Shown here: piece by piece, positions 32,153-40,352 of the stretch
How positions within the stretch are numbered: position 1 is the first letter of the stretch
Layout: every line of letters starts with the position of its first letter
Notes under the pieces: model-generated
Databases searched by the model: none
What the model was told of the DNA's origin: nothing
What the model saw: the letters and a program-made list of their open reading frames with translations, nothing else
NCBI GenBank assembly: GCA_039935415.1
Contig: JBDTKH010000058.1
Coordinates: 1-64,000, forward strand
Length of the DNA stretch: 64,000 bases
Source of the DNA: Palsa-870 sp039935415
GTDB lineage: Bacteria; Chloroflexota; Dormibacteria; Dormibacterales; Dormibacteraceae
Direction: 5' to 3'
Translations under genes and position numbers: made by a program

Positions 32153-33692
32153 ACTTCGCGTACTCCACCGCCCGGGTCTCGCGCACCACGGTGACGCGGA
32201 TCTGGCCGGGAAAGCTCAATTCGGATTCGATTCTCTTTGCGATATCCCTTGCCATCAGCTGGGCAGCCGTGTCGTCAATCTGCTCCGGCTTGACCAGGAT
32301 CCGGACCTCGCGCCCGGCCTGGATGGCGTAGGACTGCTGCACGCCCTGGAAGGAGTTTGCGATCTCCTCCAGCTTCTCGAGTCGCTTGACGTAAGCCTCC
32401 AGCGACTCCCTGCGCGCCCCTGGGCGAGCCGCGGAGATCGCGTCGGCCGCGATCAGCAACAGCGCTTCGATCGAGTGCGGCTCCTCGTCGTAGTGGTGCG
32501 CCCGAACAGCATGCACGACTTGCGCCGGCACACCGTGCCGCTGCAGCAGGTCCGCGCCGATCACGGCGTGGGAGCCCTCGACCTCGTGGTCGATGGACTT
32601 GCCGATGTCGTGCAGGAGTCCTGACAGCTTGGCGATTCGGACGTCGGCGCCGATCTCCGCCGCCATCATCGCGGCGAGATAAGCGACCTCTTTGGAGTGG
32701 TTGAGCACCTGCTGCCCGTAGCTGGTGCGGAATCGCAGGATGCCGAGATGGCGGACGACCTCGGGATGCAAACCCTGCAGGCCGACCTCCAGGACCGCGG
32801 CCTCTCCTTCCTCTTTGACCCTCTGCAGGACCTCCAATCGAGACTTGGCGACGATCTCTTCGATTCGGGCTGGATGGATGCGGCCATCCACGATCAGCTT
32901 GTTGAGCGCGACTCTCGCCACCTCGCGGCGGACAGGGTCGAACCCGCTGATGATCACGGCTTCCGGGGTATCGTCGACGATGAGGTCGATCCCGGTCGCC
33001 TGCTGCAACGCGCGAATGTTGCGGCCTTCCTTGCCGATGATCCGGCCTTTGAGCTCGTCGGTCGGCAGCGGCAGCACCGATACGGACACCTCGGCGGTCT
33101 GGTCGGCGGCGATGCGTTGTATCGACTGGGTGACGATCTCGCGAGCGCGGCGCTCGCTCTCGTCGCGAGCCGCGAGCTCCGATTCGCGGACTTTGCGCGC
33201 GACCTCGTTGCGCAGCTCCTGCTCGACCTGCGCCATCAAGATTCCCGAGGCTTCCTGGCGGGTCATGTTGGCGACCCGCTGAAGCTCCTTCTCCTGCTGG
33301 CGATAACTGTCGTCGAGCTGAGCCTTGATCTCTTCCAGCGACTTCTCCCGGCTGCCGAACTCACGCTCGCGCCGGTCGAGGTCTTCGCCTTTGCGGTCGA
33401 GGTTCTCCTCCTTCTGGAGGAGGCGCTTTTCGATCTGCTGCGATTGTGTCCGGTACTCGCGGGCTTCCTGTTCGGCGGCGGTGCGGATCTGGACCGCTTC
33501 CTCTTTGGCTTCAAGCAGCTTCTCCTTGGCCTGCGTTTCGGCGTCGGAAAGGGACTGCTGGGCCATCAGCTCAAGGACTTGACTCCCATCACTCTGGCGA
33601 CGCTTCAGGAGCAGATAAGCGGCTCCAAAGCCCACCAGGAGGGCAACCAGGGCTGCCACGACCGATAGCGTTACGACTAGGTAGACAGGCAT
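32151..33692 (-). CDS. rny: Ribonuclease Y
   Basis: 513 residues. An N-terminal membrane anchor (about 5-30) is followed by a long charged coiled coil (about 35-200), a KH domain (GRIIGKEGRNIRALQQATG) and an HD phosphohydrolase domain with HDIGKSIDHE and VRAHHYDEEP. It is the membrane-bound endonuclease that initiates mRNA decay. Start ATG 33692 follows AGGTG. It is monocistronic or poorly connected to ymdB because of the terminator behind it. Confidence 0.97.
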   Translation of the reverse strand: MPVYLVVTLSVVAALVALLVGFGAAYLLLKRRQSDGSQVLELMAQQSLSDAETQAKEKLLEAKEEAVQIRTAAEQEAREYRTQSQQIEKRLLQKEENLDRKGEDLDRREREFGSREKSLEEIKAQLDDSYRQQEKELQRVANMTRQEASGILMAQVEQELRNEVARKVRESELAARDESERRAREIVTQSIQRIAADQTAEVSVSVLPLPTDELKGRIIGKEGRNIRALQQATGIDLIVDDTPEAVIISGFDPVRREVARVALNKLIVDGRIHPARIEEIVAKSRLEVLQRVKEEGEAAVLEVGLQGLHPEVVRHLGILRFRTSYGQQVLNHSKEVAYLAAMMAAEIGADVRIAKLSGLLHDIGKSIDHEVEGSHAVIGADLLQRHGVPAQVVHAVRAHHYDEEPHSIEALLLIAADAISAARPGARRESLEAYVKRLEKLEEIANSFQGVQQSYAIQAGREVRILVKPEQIDDTAAQLMARDIAKRIESELSFPGQIRVTVVRETRAVEYAK

Positions 33693-33812
33693 TGAAATGC
33701 ACCTCGTTTATTCGATTGTCAAAGTGCGGAACCATCGCAGGACCTGCGAGGTCCCGCGTCGGGTAGGCTCTGTGACTACGGGCCTGTACGAGGACCCGTG
33801 TGAGGTGAAATT

Positions 33813-34343
33813 CTAGGCTTCCGGCTGCGTCGACGTTCCGGCGAGCACCGCCTGGCAGGCGGCCCGCACGATCGCCGGCGAGAAGCCGCGGCGAACAAGC
33901 TTCGAGCCCACCTGGTCCAGCATCTCGCGGTAGCCGCCAACCAGCTTCCGGGCGCACAGGCGTTCGGCAAGGTAGGTGGCGGAGGCGAGCTGCGCCTCCT
34001 GGTCGAACGCCGCCAGAGCGGCGTCTGCCTCGGCCCGGTCGACCCCACGCGCCGCCAGCTCCGCGGACAGGGCCAGGGGGCCGCGCACACCTCCGCGGCG
34101 CCTCACGTGGCCCGCGGCGAACGCCTTGTCGTCGAGGTAACCGAGCTCAACGAGGCGGCTGAGCGCCGCCTCCGTCTCGTTGGTCGAGTATCCGCGCCGG
34201 GCCAGCTTGCGCCGAAGCTCGACCCGCGAATGAGCCCGCCGACCCAGGAGGCGCAGACCCGCGTCGAGCGCGCTTCCGACCGGCTGATTCTTGCGAGGAT
34301 CGCGGCCCGGGGTCGAGTCCCGGCTAGAGCTCCTCTGCCGCAC
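33813..34343 (-). CDS. recX: Regulatory protein RecX
   Basis: 176 residues of helical RecX repeats (LLGRRAHSRVELRRKLARRGY, LVELGYLDDKAFA, RGVRGPLALSAEL). It modulates RecA filaments. GTG 34343 overlaps the end of recA by 20 bases, so it shares the recA SOS promoter. The N-terminal 20 residues are basic and poorly conserved. A weak hairpin (ACGGG/CCCGT) follows its stop, without a T-run. Confidence 0.9.
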   Translation of the reverse strand: MRQRSSSRDSTPGRDPRKNQPVGSALDAGLRLLGRRAHSRVELRRKLARRGYSTNETEAALSRLVELGYLDDKAFAAGHVRRRGGVRGPLALSAELAARGVDRAEADAALAAFDQEAQLASATYLAERLCARKLVGGYREMLDQVGSKLVRRGFSPAIVRAACQAVLAGTSTQPEA

Positions 34344-35388
34344 GGGCGGGAGTCCTTGCCGCAGTGCTGGCCGCGGCGTTCGCCTGCGTCGGCGTTCCCC
34401 CGGCAGCCTGTTCCCTGACCTTCACCTCGATCTCGCCTGCAAGCGTCGGGTTCTCGCGCAGGTAGTTGCGGACGTTCTCGCGTCCCTGACCCAAGCGCTG
34501 GTCTCCATAGGACATCCACGTGCCGCTCTTCTCGAGGATGTTGTACTCGATGGCCGCATCGATGAGGGAGCCTTCACGCGAGATGCCCTCATTGAACAGG
34601 ATGTCGAACTCGGCGGACCTGAACGGCGGGGCGACTTTGTTCTTGACGACCTTGACCTTCACGCGCGCGCCGACCGAGTCCAGCCCGTTCTTGATGACCT
34701 CGACCTTGCGGATGTCGAGCCGCACCGATGAGTAGAACTTGAGGGCGCGGCCGCCCGGTTGCGTCTCCGGGTTGCCGAACATGATCCCGATCTTCTCGCG
34801 CAGCTGGTTGAGGAAGATCACCGAGCAGTTCGACTTCGAGATCGCCGCGGTCAGCTTGCGCAGCGCCTGCGACATGAGGCGGGCCTGGAGACCGACATGC
34901 GCGTCACCCATCTCGCCCTCGATCTCAGCCTTCGGCACAAGGGCCGCGACTGAGTCGATGACGATCACGTCGACCGCGCCTGACCGCACCAGGACCTCGA
35001 CGATCTCGAGCGCCTGCTCACCGGTGTCCGGCTGGCTGATCAGGAGGTCGTCGATCTTAACCCCGATCCGCGACGCATAGAGAGGGTCGAGCGCGTGCTC
35101 TGCGTCGACGAAGGCCGCCACGCCGCCCTGCTTCTGGGCTTCGGCGATGACGTGCAAGGCAAGCGTCGTCTTACCGGCCGACTCGGGACCGTAGAGCTCG
35201 GTCACGCGGCCGCGCGGGATCCCCCCCACTCCAAGCGCAAGATCGAGCAGCAGCGCGCCCGTTGGGATCACGGTTATCTCACCGCGCAGTGCAGCCTGTT
35301 CGCCCAACTTCATGATCGAACCCTTCCCATAGCTTTTGACGATCTGCGCTATCGCCGAGTCGAGAGACTTCTCTTTTTCCTTTTCCAT
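34324..35388 (-). CDS. recA: Recombinase RecA
   Basis: 354 residues. Walker A is GPESAGKTTL, Walker B VIVIDSVAAL, and loop L1/L2 (GDAHVGLQARLMSQALRKL, FLNQLREKIGIMFG) is standard; the tail is Ala/Thr-rich rather than strongly acidic. It is the strand-exchange protein and coprotease for LexA. Start ATG 35388 has AGGAGG nine bases upstream, and a 90-base leader separates it from an SOS promoter. Confidence 0.99.
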   Translation of the reverse strand: MEKEKEKSLDSAIAQIVKSYGKGSIMKLGEQAALRGEITVIPTGALLLDLALGVGGIPRGRVTELYGPESAGKTTLALHVIAEAQKQGGVAAFVDAEHALDPLYASRIGVKIDDLLISQPDTGEQALEIVEVLVRSGAVDVIVIDSVAALVPKAEIEGEMGDAHVGLQARLMSQALRKLTAAISKSNCSVIFLNQLREKIGIMFGNPETQPGGRALKFYSSVRLDIRKVEVIKNGLDSVGARVKVKVVKNKVAPPFRSAEFDILFNEGISREGSLIDAAIEYNILEKSGTWMSYGDQRLGQGRENVRNYLRENPTLAGEIEVKVREQAAGGTPTQANAAASTAARTPARAAEEL

Positions 35389-35484
35389 TCTGTGATGCCT
35401 CCTAGGTGGTTGCGGCGAGTGTTCTACGTCGGGGTGCTGCGGTCAATGTGCTTAACAGCCTCGATCTACCAAGCCGGTCGCGCA

Positions 35485-35513
35485 AGTTTAGCGAACAAGT
35501 GTTCGCGGGTCAA
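35485..35513 (-). promoter_or_regulatory. recA promoter: LexA box filling the spacer
   Basis: On the minus strand, TTGACC (35513-35508), 17-bp spacer, TAAACT (35490-35485). The spacer is almost exactly the perfect box GCGAAC-ACTT-GTTCGC (35506-35491). LexA bound there would exclude RNA polymerase. Confidence 0.93.
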
Positions 35514-35532
35514 GAGGGCGCTTCAATCTTCA

Positions 35533-36612
35533 TCAAGCCGTTTTCGCCGTGGCGCCCGCTCGGGCCTCTTCGGCCAGCAGGTTGAGCGCCTGCACGGCAG
35601 CCTTCCGCCGGTTGGCCTCGCGGTCTCCACCGTACGTATACCGATGGGACTTCGTGCCGAGGGCCGAGCTCACCGCGATGAATGTGAGGCCGATGGGCTT
35701 CTCGGTGCCGTCGGCCCCAGGCCCGGCGACCCCGGTCACCGCAGCCGCCAGGTCCGTCGCGAACCGGGTGCGCGCGCCCTCCGCCATCGCCTCGGCGACC
35801 TCGGCGCTGACCGCTCCGACGCGCTCCAGCAGGGCGGCGGGAACACCGAGCTCGTTGCGCTTCACATCGTCTGAGTAGGCGATCGCGCCGCCCAGGAAAT
35901 AGGCCGAGCTGCCGGGCTGGTCGGTGATCAACGCTCCGAGCAGGCCGCCGGTCATGGATTCCGCGACCGAAACGGTCTGGTGACCGTTTCGCAGCAGCTC
36001 AGCCAGCGTCCGCGCGGCCGATTCGGCGTCGTCTCCCCCTGGCGCTGCCTCGCCCGCTGGGCCCTGTTCGCTCGACGACGCGATCGGGAAGATGACGCGC
36101 CGGAACCGCCACAGGTAGTCGAGTCCGCTCCACAGGGTGAACACGATGGCGACACCGACCGCGAGATCCGCGAGCGGCACGATGATCGGATACGGCCGCT
36201 GAAGGATCAGTAGGGTGACCGCGCTCATCTGCGTGATTGTCTTCGTCTTTCCAAGCGGCGCGGCCGAGATCACGTGACCCTGTGTCGCGGCCACCGAACG
36301 AAGGAGGGTGATGATCAGCTCGCGCGAGAAGATAACGATGACGACCCACGCTGCGACGAGGCCTTCTTGCACCAGCACGATGAGGACCGACAGGACGAAC
36401 AGCTTGTCCGCCAGCGGGTCCAGGAACTTGCCCAGGTTGCTCACCATCCCGCGGCGCCGCGCGATCTGCCCATCCAGGCTATCGGTGAGCGAGAACATGA
36501 TGAACAGTGCGGCTGCCACCTGGTCGTGGCCGGGAAAGCGCGCCAGGAGCAGGGCCATGAGCAGCGGGATCGCCGCCAGGCGGCTCAACGTCAACGCGGT
36601 GGGGAGGTTCAA
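35533..36612 (-). CDS. Fused phosphatidylglycerophosphate synthase and CinA C-domain
   Basis: 359 residues in one frame. Residues 1 to about 175 are a PgsA-type CDP-alcohol phosphatidyltransferase with DG-x2-AR-x8-G-x3-D-x3-D complete (DGQIARRRG, LDPLAD) and about six membrane segments. After a linker, about 195-350 are a CinA C-terminal (PncC-type NMN amidohydrolase) domain with VSVAESMTGG, GGAIAYSDDVK and TGVAGPGADGT. Start TTG 36612 follows AGGA. The two are normally separate neighbours before recA in many Gram-positives, so this is a true fusion. The NMN-recycling role is inferred. Confidence 0.9.
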   Translation of the reverse strand: MNLPTALTLSRLAAIPLLMALLLARFPGHDQVAAALFIMFSLTDSLDGQIARRRGMVSNLGKFLDPLADKLFVLSVLIVLVQEGLVAAWVVIVIFSRELIITLLRSVAATQGHVISAAPLGKTKTITQMSAVTLLILQRPYPIIVPLADLAVGVAIVFTLWSGLDYLWRFRRVIFPIASSSEQGPAGEAAPGGDDAESAARTLAELLRNGHQTVSVAESMTGGLLGALITDQPGSSAYFLGGAIAYSDDVKRNELGVPAALLERVGAVSAEVAEAMAEGARTRFATDLAAAVTGVAGPGADGTEKPIGLTFIAVSSALGTKSHRYTYGGDREANRRKAAVQALNLLAEEARAGATAKTA

Positions 36613-36620
36613 TCGTTTTC

Positions 36621-37325
36621 CTAAGGAGAAGTTTGCGACGTGAACTCCCGCGTCGCCACTCCCGCACCGAGGGCCCCAAGGGAGCGCCCATCGAGCGTGA
36701 TGAACGTCGAGGCCGCCTTGCCGCTCGTGATCTTGATGTCCACTCCGGTGAAATAGACGACCGAGCCCGCCGCGAGCATCTTGCCCGCGTCGGCGAACTG
36801 GGGCTTTCCATCGATGACGACGTTGATCCACACCACGTCCGTGACGCGCACGCCGACGACGACGGGACGCGCCTGGGGCGTGGGCGACGGAACAGGAGTG
36901 CCCGGCGGGCTCGCCGCAGGCGGCTGCGCGATGGGCGGACCGTGGGAGGGGCGCTGGTCGGCCTGGAGCTGCCGCCACGCATGGCCGGCGAAACCGCTCG
37001 CGAGCAGCACTACGGCGGCCGCGACCACAGCCGGAGTGGTGATCGCAAAGTTGCGGCGCTGCTTTTGCGGGCCGATGCCGATCCGGCGGCGAGGATCCTG
37101 CGTCTCCACCTCCAGCGACTCGACCAGCGGCTCCGGGTCCAGGCCAAGGTAGCGCGCGTAAGTGCGCAGGTATCCCTTCGCGTAGACGGGGGCCTGAAGG
37201 CGGACCAGCTGGTCCGACTCGAGCGCGACCAGGTGCTCCGCGCGGACACGCGTGGCAGCCGCCGCCTGCTCGATGGTGAGGCCACGTTCGCCGCGCTTCG
37301 CAGCGAGCACCTCACCAACTCTCAT
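36621..37325 (-). CDS. RodZ-like helix-turn-helix membrane protein
   Basis: 234 residues. An N-terminal HTH_25 domain (RGLTIEQAAAATRVRAEHL, then YAKGYLRTYARYLGL) is followed by one transmembrane segment (about 95-115), a Pro-rich linker and a C-terminal DUF4115-type beta domain. This is the RodZ layout, linking MreB-type cytoskeleton to the wall machinery; no mreB lies in the window. ATG overlaps the ftsK stop (ATGA), and the pgsA-cinA gene follows after 8 bases. Confidence 0.87.
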   Translation of the reverse strand: MRVGEVLAAKRGERGLTIEQAAAATRVRAEHLVALESDQLVRLQAPVYAKGYLRTYARYLGLDPEPLVESLEVETQDPRRRIGIGPQKQRRNFAITTPAVVAAAVVLLASGFAGHAWRQLQADQRPSHGPPIAQPPAASPPGTPVPSPTPQARPVVVGVRVTDVVWINVVIDGKPQFADAGKMLAAGSVVYFTGVDIKITSGKAASTFITLDGRSLGALGAGVATREFTSQTSP

Positions 37326-39619
37326 TCGATGCCCAAGCGCTCCAGCAGATCGTCGACGTCCGGCAGGGTCATGAGGACCTCACGCGACTTTGAGCCCTGG
37401 TAGGCGCCCACGACGTGATGCTCCGCCAGCTGGTCGACGATCCGACCGGCCCTTGAATAGCCGACGTTGAACTTTCGCTGCACCAGCGAGACCGACGCCG
37501 AGCCTTCGGCCGCGACAGCGCGCGCCGAACGCGCGAACAGCGGGTCGAGCTTGCGCTCGGTGGTCTCACTTCTCTCCCACTCAGTGCCGGGGCCCTCTTC
37601 GAGGATCTCCTCCATGTAGCGAGGACCGCCCTGCGATTTCCAGAAGTTGACGACGCCTTCCACCTCGGGATCGCTGACGAAGGCGCCCTGGATTCGGGTT
37701 GGCTTGCCGGCATCGACCGGCTGGTACAGCATGTCGCCCCGCCCCAGGAGCTTCTCCGCGCCGCCCGTGTCGAGGATGACGCGGCTGTCGACCTGTGAGC
37801 CCACCGCGAACGCGATGCGCGATGGGATGTTGGCCTTGATCAGGCCCGTGATGATGTCCGTCGAGGGCCGCTGCGTCGCGATGATCAGGTGGATGCCGAC
37901 CGCCCGCGCGAGCTGCGCGATGCGGCAGATGAGCTCCTCGATCTCGCCCGCGGCGACCATCATCAAGTCGGCGAGCTCGTCAATGACGATGACGATGTAC
38001 GGGATCTGTCGCGCGAGGCGCTGCGTGGCCTTCTCGTTGTAGGCGGCGATGTTGCGCACGCCCTCTGCCGAGAACAGCTTGTAGCGCCGGTCCATCTCCG
38101 CGACAGCCCAGCGCAGCGCGGCAGCCGCCTGGTGAGACTCGACGAGCACCGGCAGCGCAAGGTGCGGCAGCCCGTTGTAGCCGGTGAGTTCCACGCGCTT
38201 GGGGTCGATCAGAAGCAGCCGCATGTGCTCGGGCGTGACCTGGAACAAAAGACTCGTGATGAGCGCGTTGATGCACACGCTCTTGCCCTGGCCTGTCGCG
38301 CCCGCGATGAGCAGGTGGGGCATGCGCGTGAGGTCGGCGATGATCGACTGCCCCGAAACGTCGTTGCCCAGGCCGAGCGCCAGCTTGTTGGAACCCTCCC
38401 GGAACGCAGCCGTCTCCAGGACTTCGCGGATGGTCACCAGGCTGGCGGACTTGTTGGGTACCTCGATGCCCACGGCGGCCTTGCCCGGGATGGGCGCCTC
38501 GATGCGCAGCGGCGCCGCGGCGAGGGCGAGCGACAGGTCGTTCTGAAGTGCCGTGATCCGCTTCACCTGGACTCCCGGTCCCGGTTGAAGCTCGTACTGG
38601 GTCACAGCAGGTCCCGGGTTGACTCCGACAACCTTGCATGCGACGCCGAACGTCTCCAGCGTGCTCTCGATGATCTTGACGTTGCGCTTGATCTCGTCCG
38701 CCATGCGCTCGCGCTTGGCGGTCACCGTGTCGAGCAGCGCGATCGAAGGCAGCTTCCAGTCGATCTCCGGCATGTCGTCCTGGAGGTCGGCGACCACGCG
38801 CAGCGCGGGTGGCGATGGCTCTTCCTCGCCAGGCGCGTCCGCGGACGCATGGGCATCGGACCTCTCCTCGTGCCTGGTCTCCTCCTTCTCCTCGGGCTCC
38901 TCGACCTCCCACAGCCGTGCCTGCTCGAGCGCCGGCGGGGGTGTCGCGAAGCTCGCAGCAGAACGCGTGAGCGCGTCAGTCGTCGCCGCAGCGGATTTCA
39001 ACGGCTTTGGCCTGTCGGCAACCGGAGTGGCGACCAGGTCTTGCAGGCGTGCCCGCTCGGCATAGGCCGCCCGGACGCTTGTGGCCGCCGTGGTCAGCAA
39101 CGCTCCCGGGCTGAAATGGATCGTCACGATCAGGCCGATGACGAGCAGCGCGCTCAGAACCGCCCACGCTCCCCACAAACTGAAGACGCCGATGACGGCA
39201 CCGGCGATCGCGTGGCCGGCCGAGCCACCCGAGTCGCGGGCAAGCCCGAACAGGCCGACCAGCGCGATCACCGCAACAGCGCCCGACACGAGGTCCACCG
39301 GCCTTGGACGCGGGGCTTTCGGCCACAGCAGGTACGCGCCCAGGCCCAGGGCCGCTCCGACCGGCACGAACCACGCGATATCGAAGGTGCCGATCAGCCA
39401 GGCGCGGATCCCGGTCAGGATCGAGCCCGCGTTGCTGGCGAGGGCGAGCAGCCCAAGCAGCGCGACCAGCAAGAGCAACACACCGGTGATCTCGCGCACC
39501 TGCCGCTGGGTGAGATGCGGACGTGTGCGCTTGTTTCGAGCGGAGCGAGAACGCGCGGACGACGCGCGGCGGCCGCCGTTCGGGGAATGACGTGAGCCTC
39601 GGGATGTGGTGCGACGCAT
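37322..39619 (-). CDS. ftsK: DNA translocase FtsK/SpoIIIE
   Basis: 765 residues. A basic, Ser/Arg-rich N-terminus and four membrane segments (about 40-170) are followed by a low-complexity linker. The alpha/beta motor domain has Walker A IAGATGQGKSVCINALI and Walker B VIVIDELADLMM, and a C-terminal winged-helix gamma domain (VSLVQRKFNVGYSRAGRIVDQL) would read the KOPS-type sequence. It pumps DNA at the division septum. Start ATG 39619; a longer frame to 39937 is antisense to another gene. Confidence 0.96.
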   Translation of the reverse strand: MRRTTSRGSRHSPNGGRRASSARSRSARNKRTRPHLTQRQVREITGVLLLLVALLGLLALASNAGSILTGIRAWLIGTFDIAWFVPVGAALGLGAYLLWPKAPRPRPVDLVSGAVAVIALVGLFGLARDSGGSAGHAIAGAVIGVFSLWGAWAVLSALLVIGLIVTIHFSPGALLTTAATSVRAAYAERARLQDLVATPVADRPKPLKSAAATTDALTRSAASFATPPPALEQARLWEVEEPEEKEETRHEERSDAHASADAPGEEEPSPPALRVVADLQDDMPEIDWKLPSIALLDTVTAKRERMADEIKRNVKIIESTLETFGVACKVVGVNPGPAVTQYELQPGPGVQVKRITALQNDLSLALAAAPLRIEAPIPGKAAVGIEVPNKSASLVTIREVLETAAFREGSNKLALGLGNDVSGQSIIADLTRMPHLLIAGATGQGKSVCINALITSLLFQVTPEHMRLLLIDPKRVELTGYNGLPHLALPVLVESHQAAAALRWAVAEMDRRYKLFSAEGVRNIAAYNEKATQRLARQIPYIVIVIDELADLMMVAAGEIEELICRIAQLARAVGIHLIIATQRPSTDIITGLIKANIPSRIAFAVGSQVDSRVILDTGGAEKLLGRGDMLYQPVDAGKPTRIQGAFVSDPEVEGVVNFWKSQGGPRYMEEILEEGPGTEWERSETTERKLDPLFARSARAVAAEGSASVSLVQRKFNVGYSRAGRIVDQLAEHHVVGAYQGSKSREVLMTLPDVDDLLERLGIE

Positions 39620-39692
39620 GCTGCGGGCCCTGGAGCCTTCAGCGATTCTACACCCACCCCATCGGCCATCCGCCGCGAGCGATACTCTCCCC

Positions 39693-39989
39693 GTGGCGGT
39701 CGATCCCTTCGCAGAAGCCGAGCACCGGTACAAGTTCCTTGCCGAGGAGCGGCGGGCAGGCACTCTCGTGCCTCGCGCGTTCCGGCTTGCCGTCCGAGAC
39801 CTCGCCGTGCTCGACAGTGAGGGACGCCGCTGGATGCTCGGACCGGAAGACGGCATCTGGTACCGAAGAGAGAGTGAGCGCTGGCTGCAGGCCGACCCAC
39901 CGCGGCGACTGGTCTGCCCGTCGTGCGGCCACCACAACCTCGGACGTCACAGCTTCTGCGTCGAATGCGGGGGTCGGCTGAACCGGTAG
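39693..39989 (+). CDS. Small C-terminal zinc-ribbon protein
   Basis: 98 residues from GTG 39693. AEHRYKFLAEERRAGTL and RWMLGPEDGIWYRRESERWL form a WW-like or DUF-type module, and CPSCGHHNLGRHSFCVECG is a zinc ribbon at the end. I cannot assign a function. It is divergent from ftsK and faces another zinc-ribbon gene across a hairpin repeat. A GTG at 39606 in the same frame would overlap the ftsK start and is less likely. Confidence 0.7.
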   Translation: MAVDPFAEAEHRYKFLAEERRAGTLVPRAFRLAVRDLAVLDSEGRRWMLGPEDGIWYRRESERWLQADPPRRLVCPSCGHHNLGRHSFCVECGGRLNR

Positions 39990-40012
39990 TGCCACTTAAG
40001 CCCCCCTCCCGG

Positions 40013-40033
40013 CCTCTCCCCGATGGGGAGAGG
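40013..40033. repeat. Hairpin between convergent zinc-ribbon genes (member C)
   Basis: Perfect CCTCTCCCC-GAT-GGGGAGAGG stem, preceded by a C-rich run. It is placed between two stop codons facing each other (39989 and 40053), so it may end transcription from both sides. Confidence 0.7.
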
Positions 40034-40052
40034 TGACGCGCTTATATCGCGC

Positions 40053-40352
40053 TCAGTGCCGGAGTTGGGCCTGGGCGATGCCGTAGACGAGTCCTGCGGC
40101 CAGGGGCACCAGCGCCGCCAGGAACCAGAGCCGCCACCACAGCGGGCGCTTGCTCCCCTGCACGAGCTCGTGGCCGCAGAACCCGCAGTACCTGTCGAAT
40201 GGTCCGGCGATGCCACGGCAGTTCCCACACTGGTGCAGCTGTAGGGTGCAGTGGGCGCAGCGCGACTCCTCGGAGCGATTCAAGATCATCGCCGGCTGAT
40301 CACACCGCGGACAAAGGCTCGGAGCAACAAGAGCCAGGGGCGGCAGCTTCAT
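40053..40352 (-). CDS. Zinc-ribbon membrane protein of unknown function
   Basis: 99 residues. Three CxxC-type pairs (CPRCDQP, CAHCTLQLHQCGNC, CGFCGHEL) form two zinc ribbons, followed by one transmembrane segment near the C-terminus (WFLAALVPLAAGLVYGIA). The function is unknown. ATG 40352 overlaps the RNase J stop (ATGA), which ties it to the RNase J operon. Confidence 0.75.
   Translation of the reverse strand: MKLPPLALVAPSLCPRCDQPAMILNRSEESRCAHCTLQLHQCGNCRGIAGPFDRYCGFCGHELVQGSKRPLWWRLWFLAALVPLAAGLVYGIAQAQLRH

Noticed and set aside
33693..33812. TTGACA (minus strand, 33722-33717) as an rny promoter
   Set aside because: No acceptable -10 lies 16-18 bases downstream, so I did not annotate it.
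39620..39937. 106-codon N-terminal extension of ftsK
   Set aside because: It is antisense to the zinc-ribbon gene and Ser/Arg-rich without pattern; ATG 39619 gives a normal FtsK.
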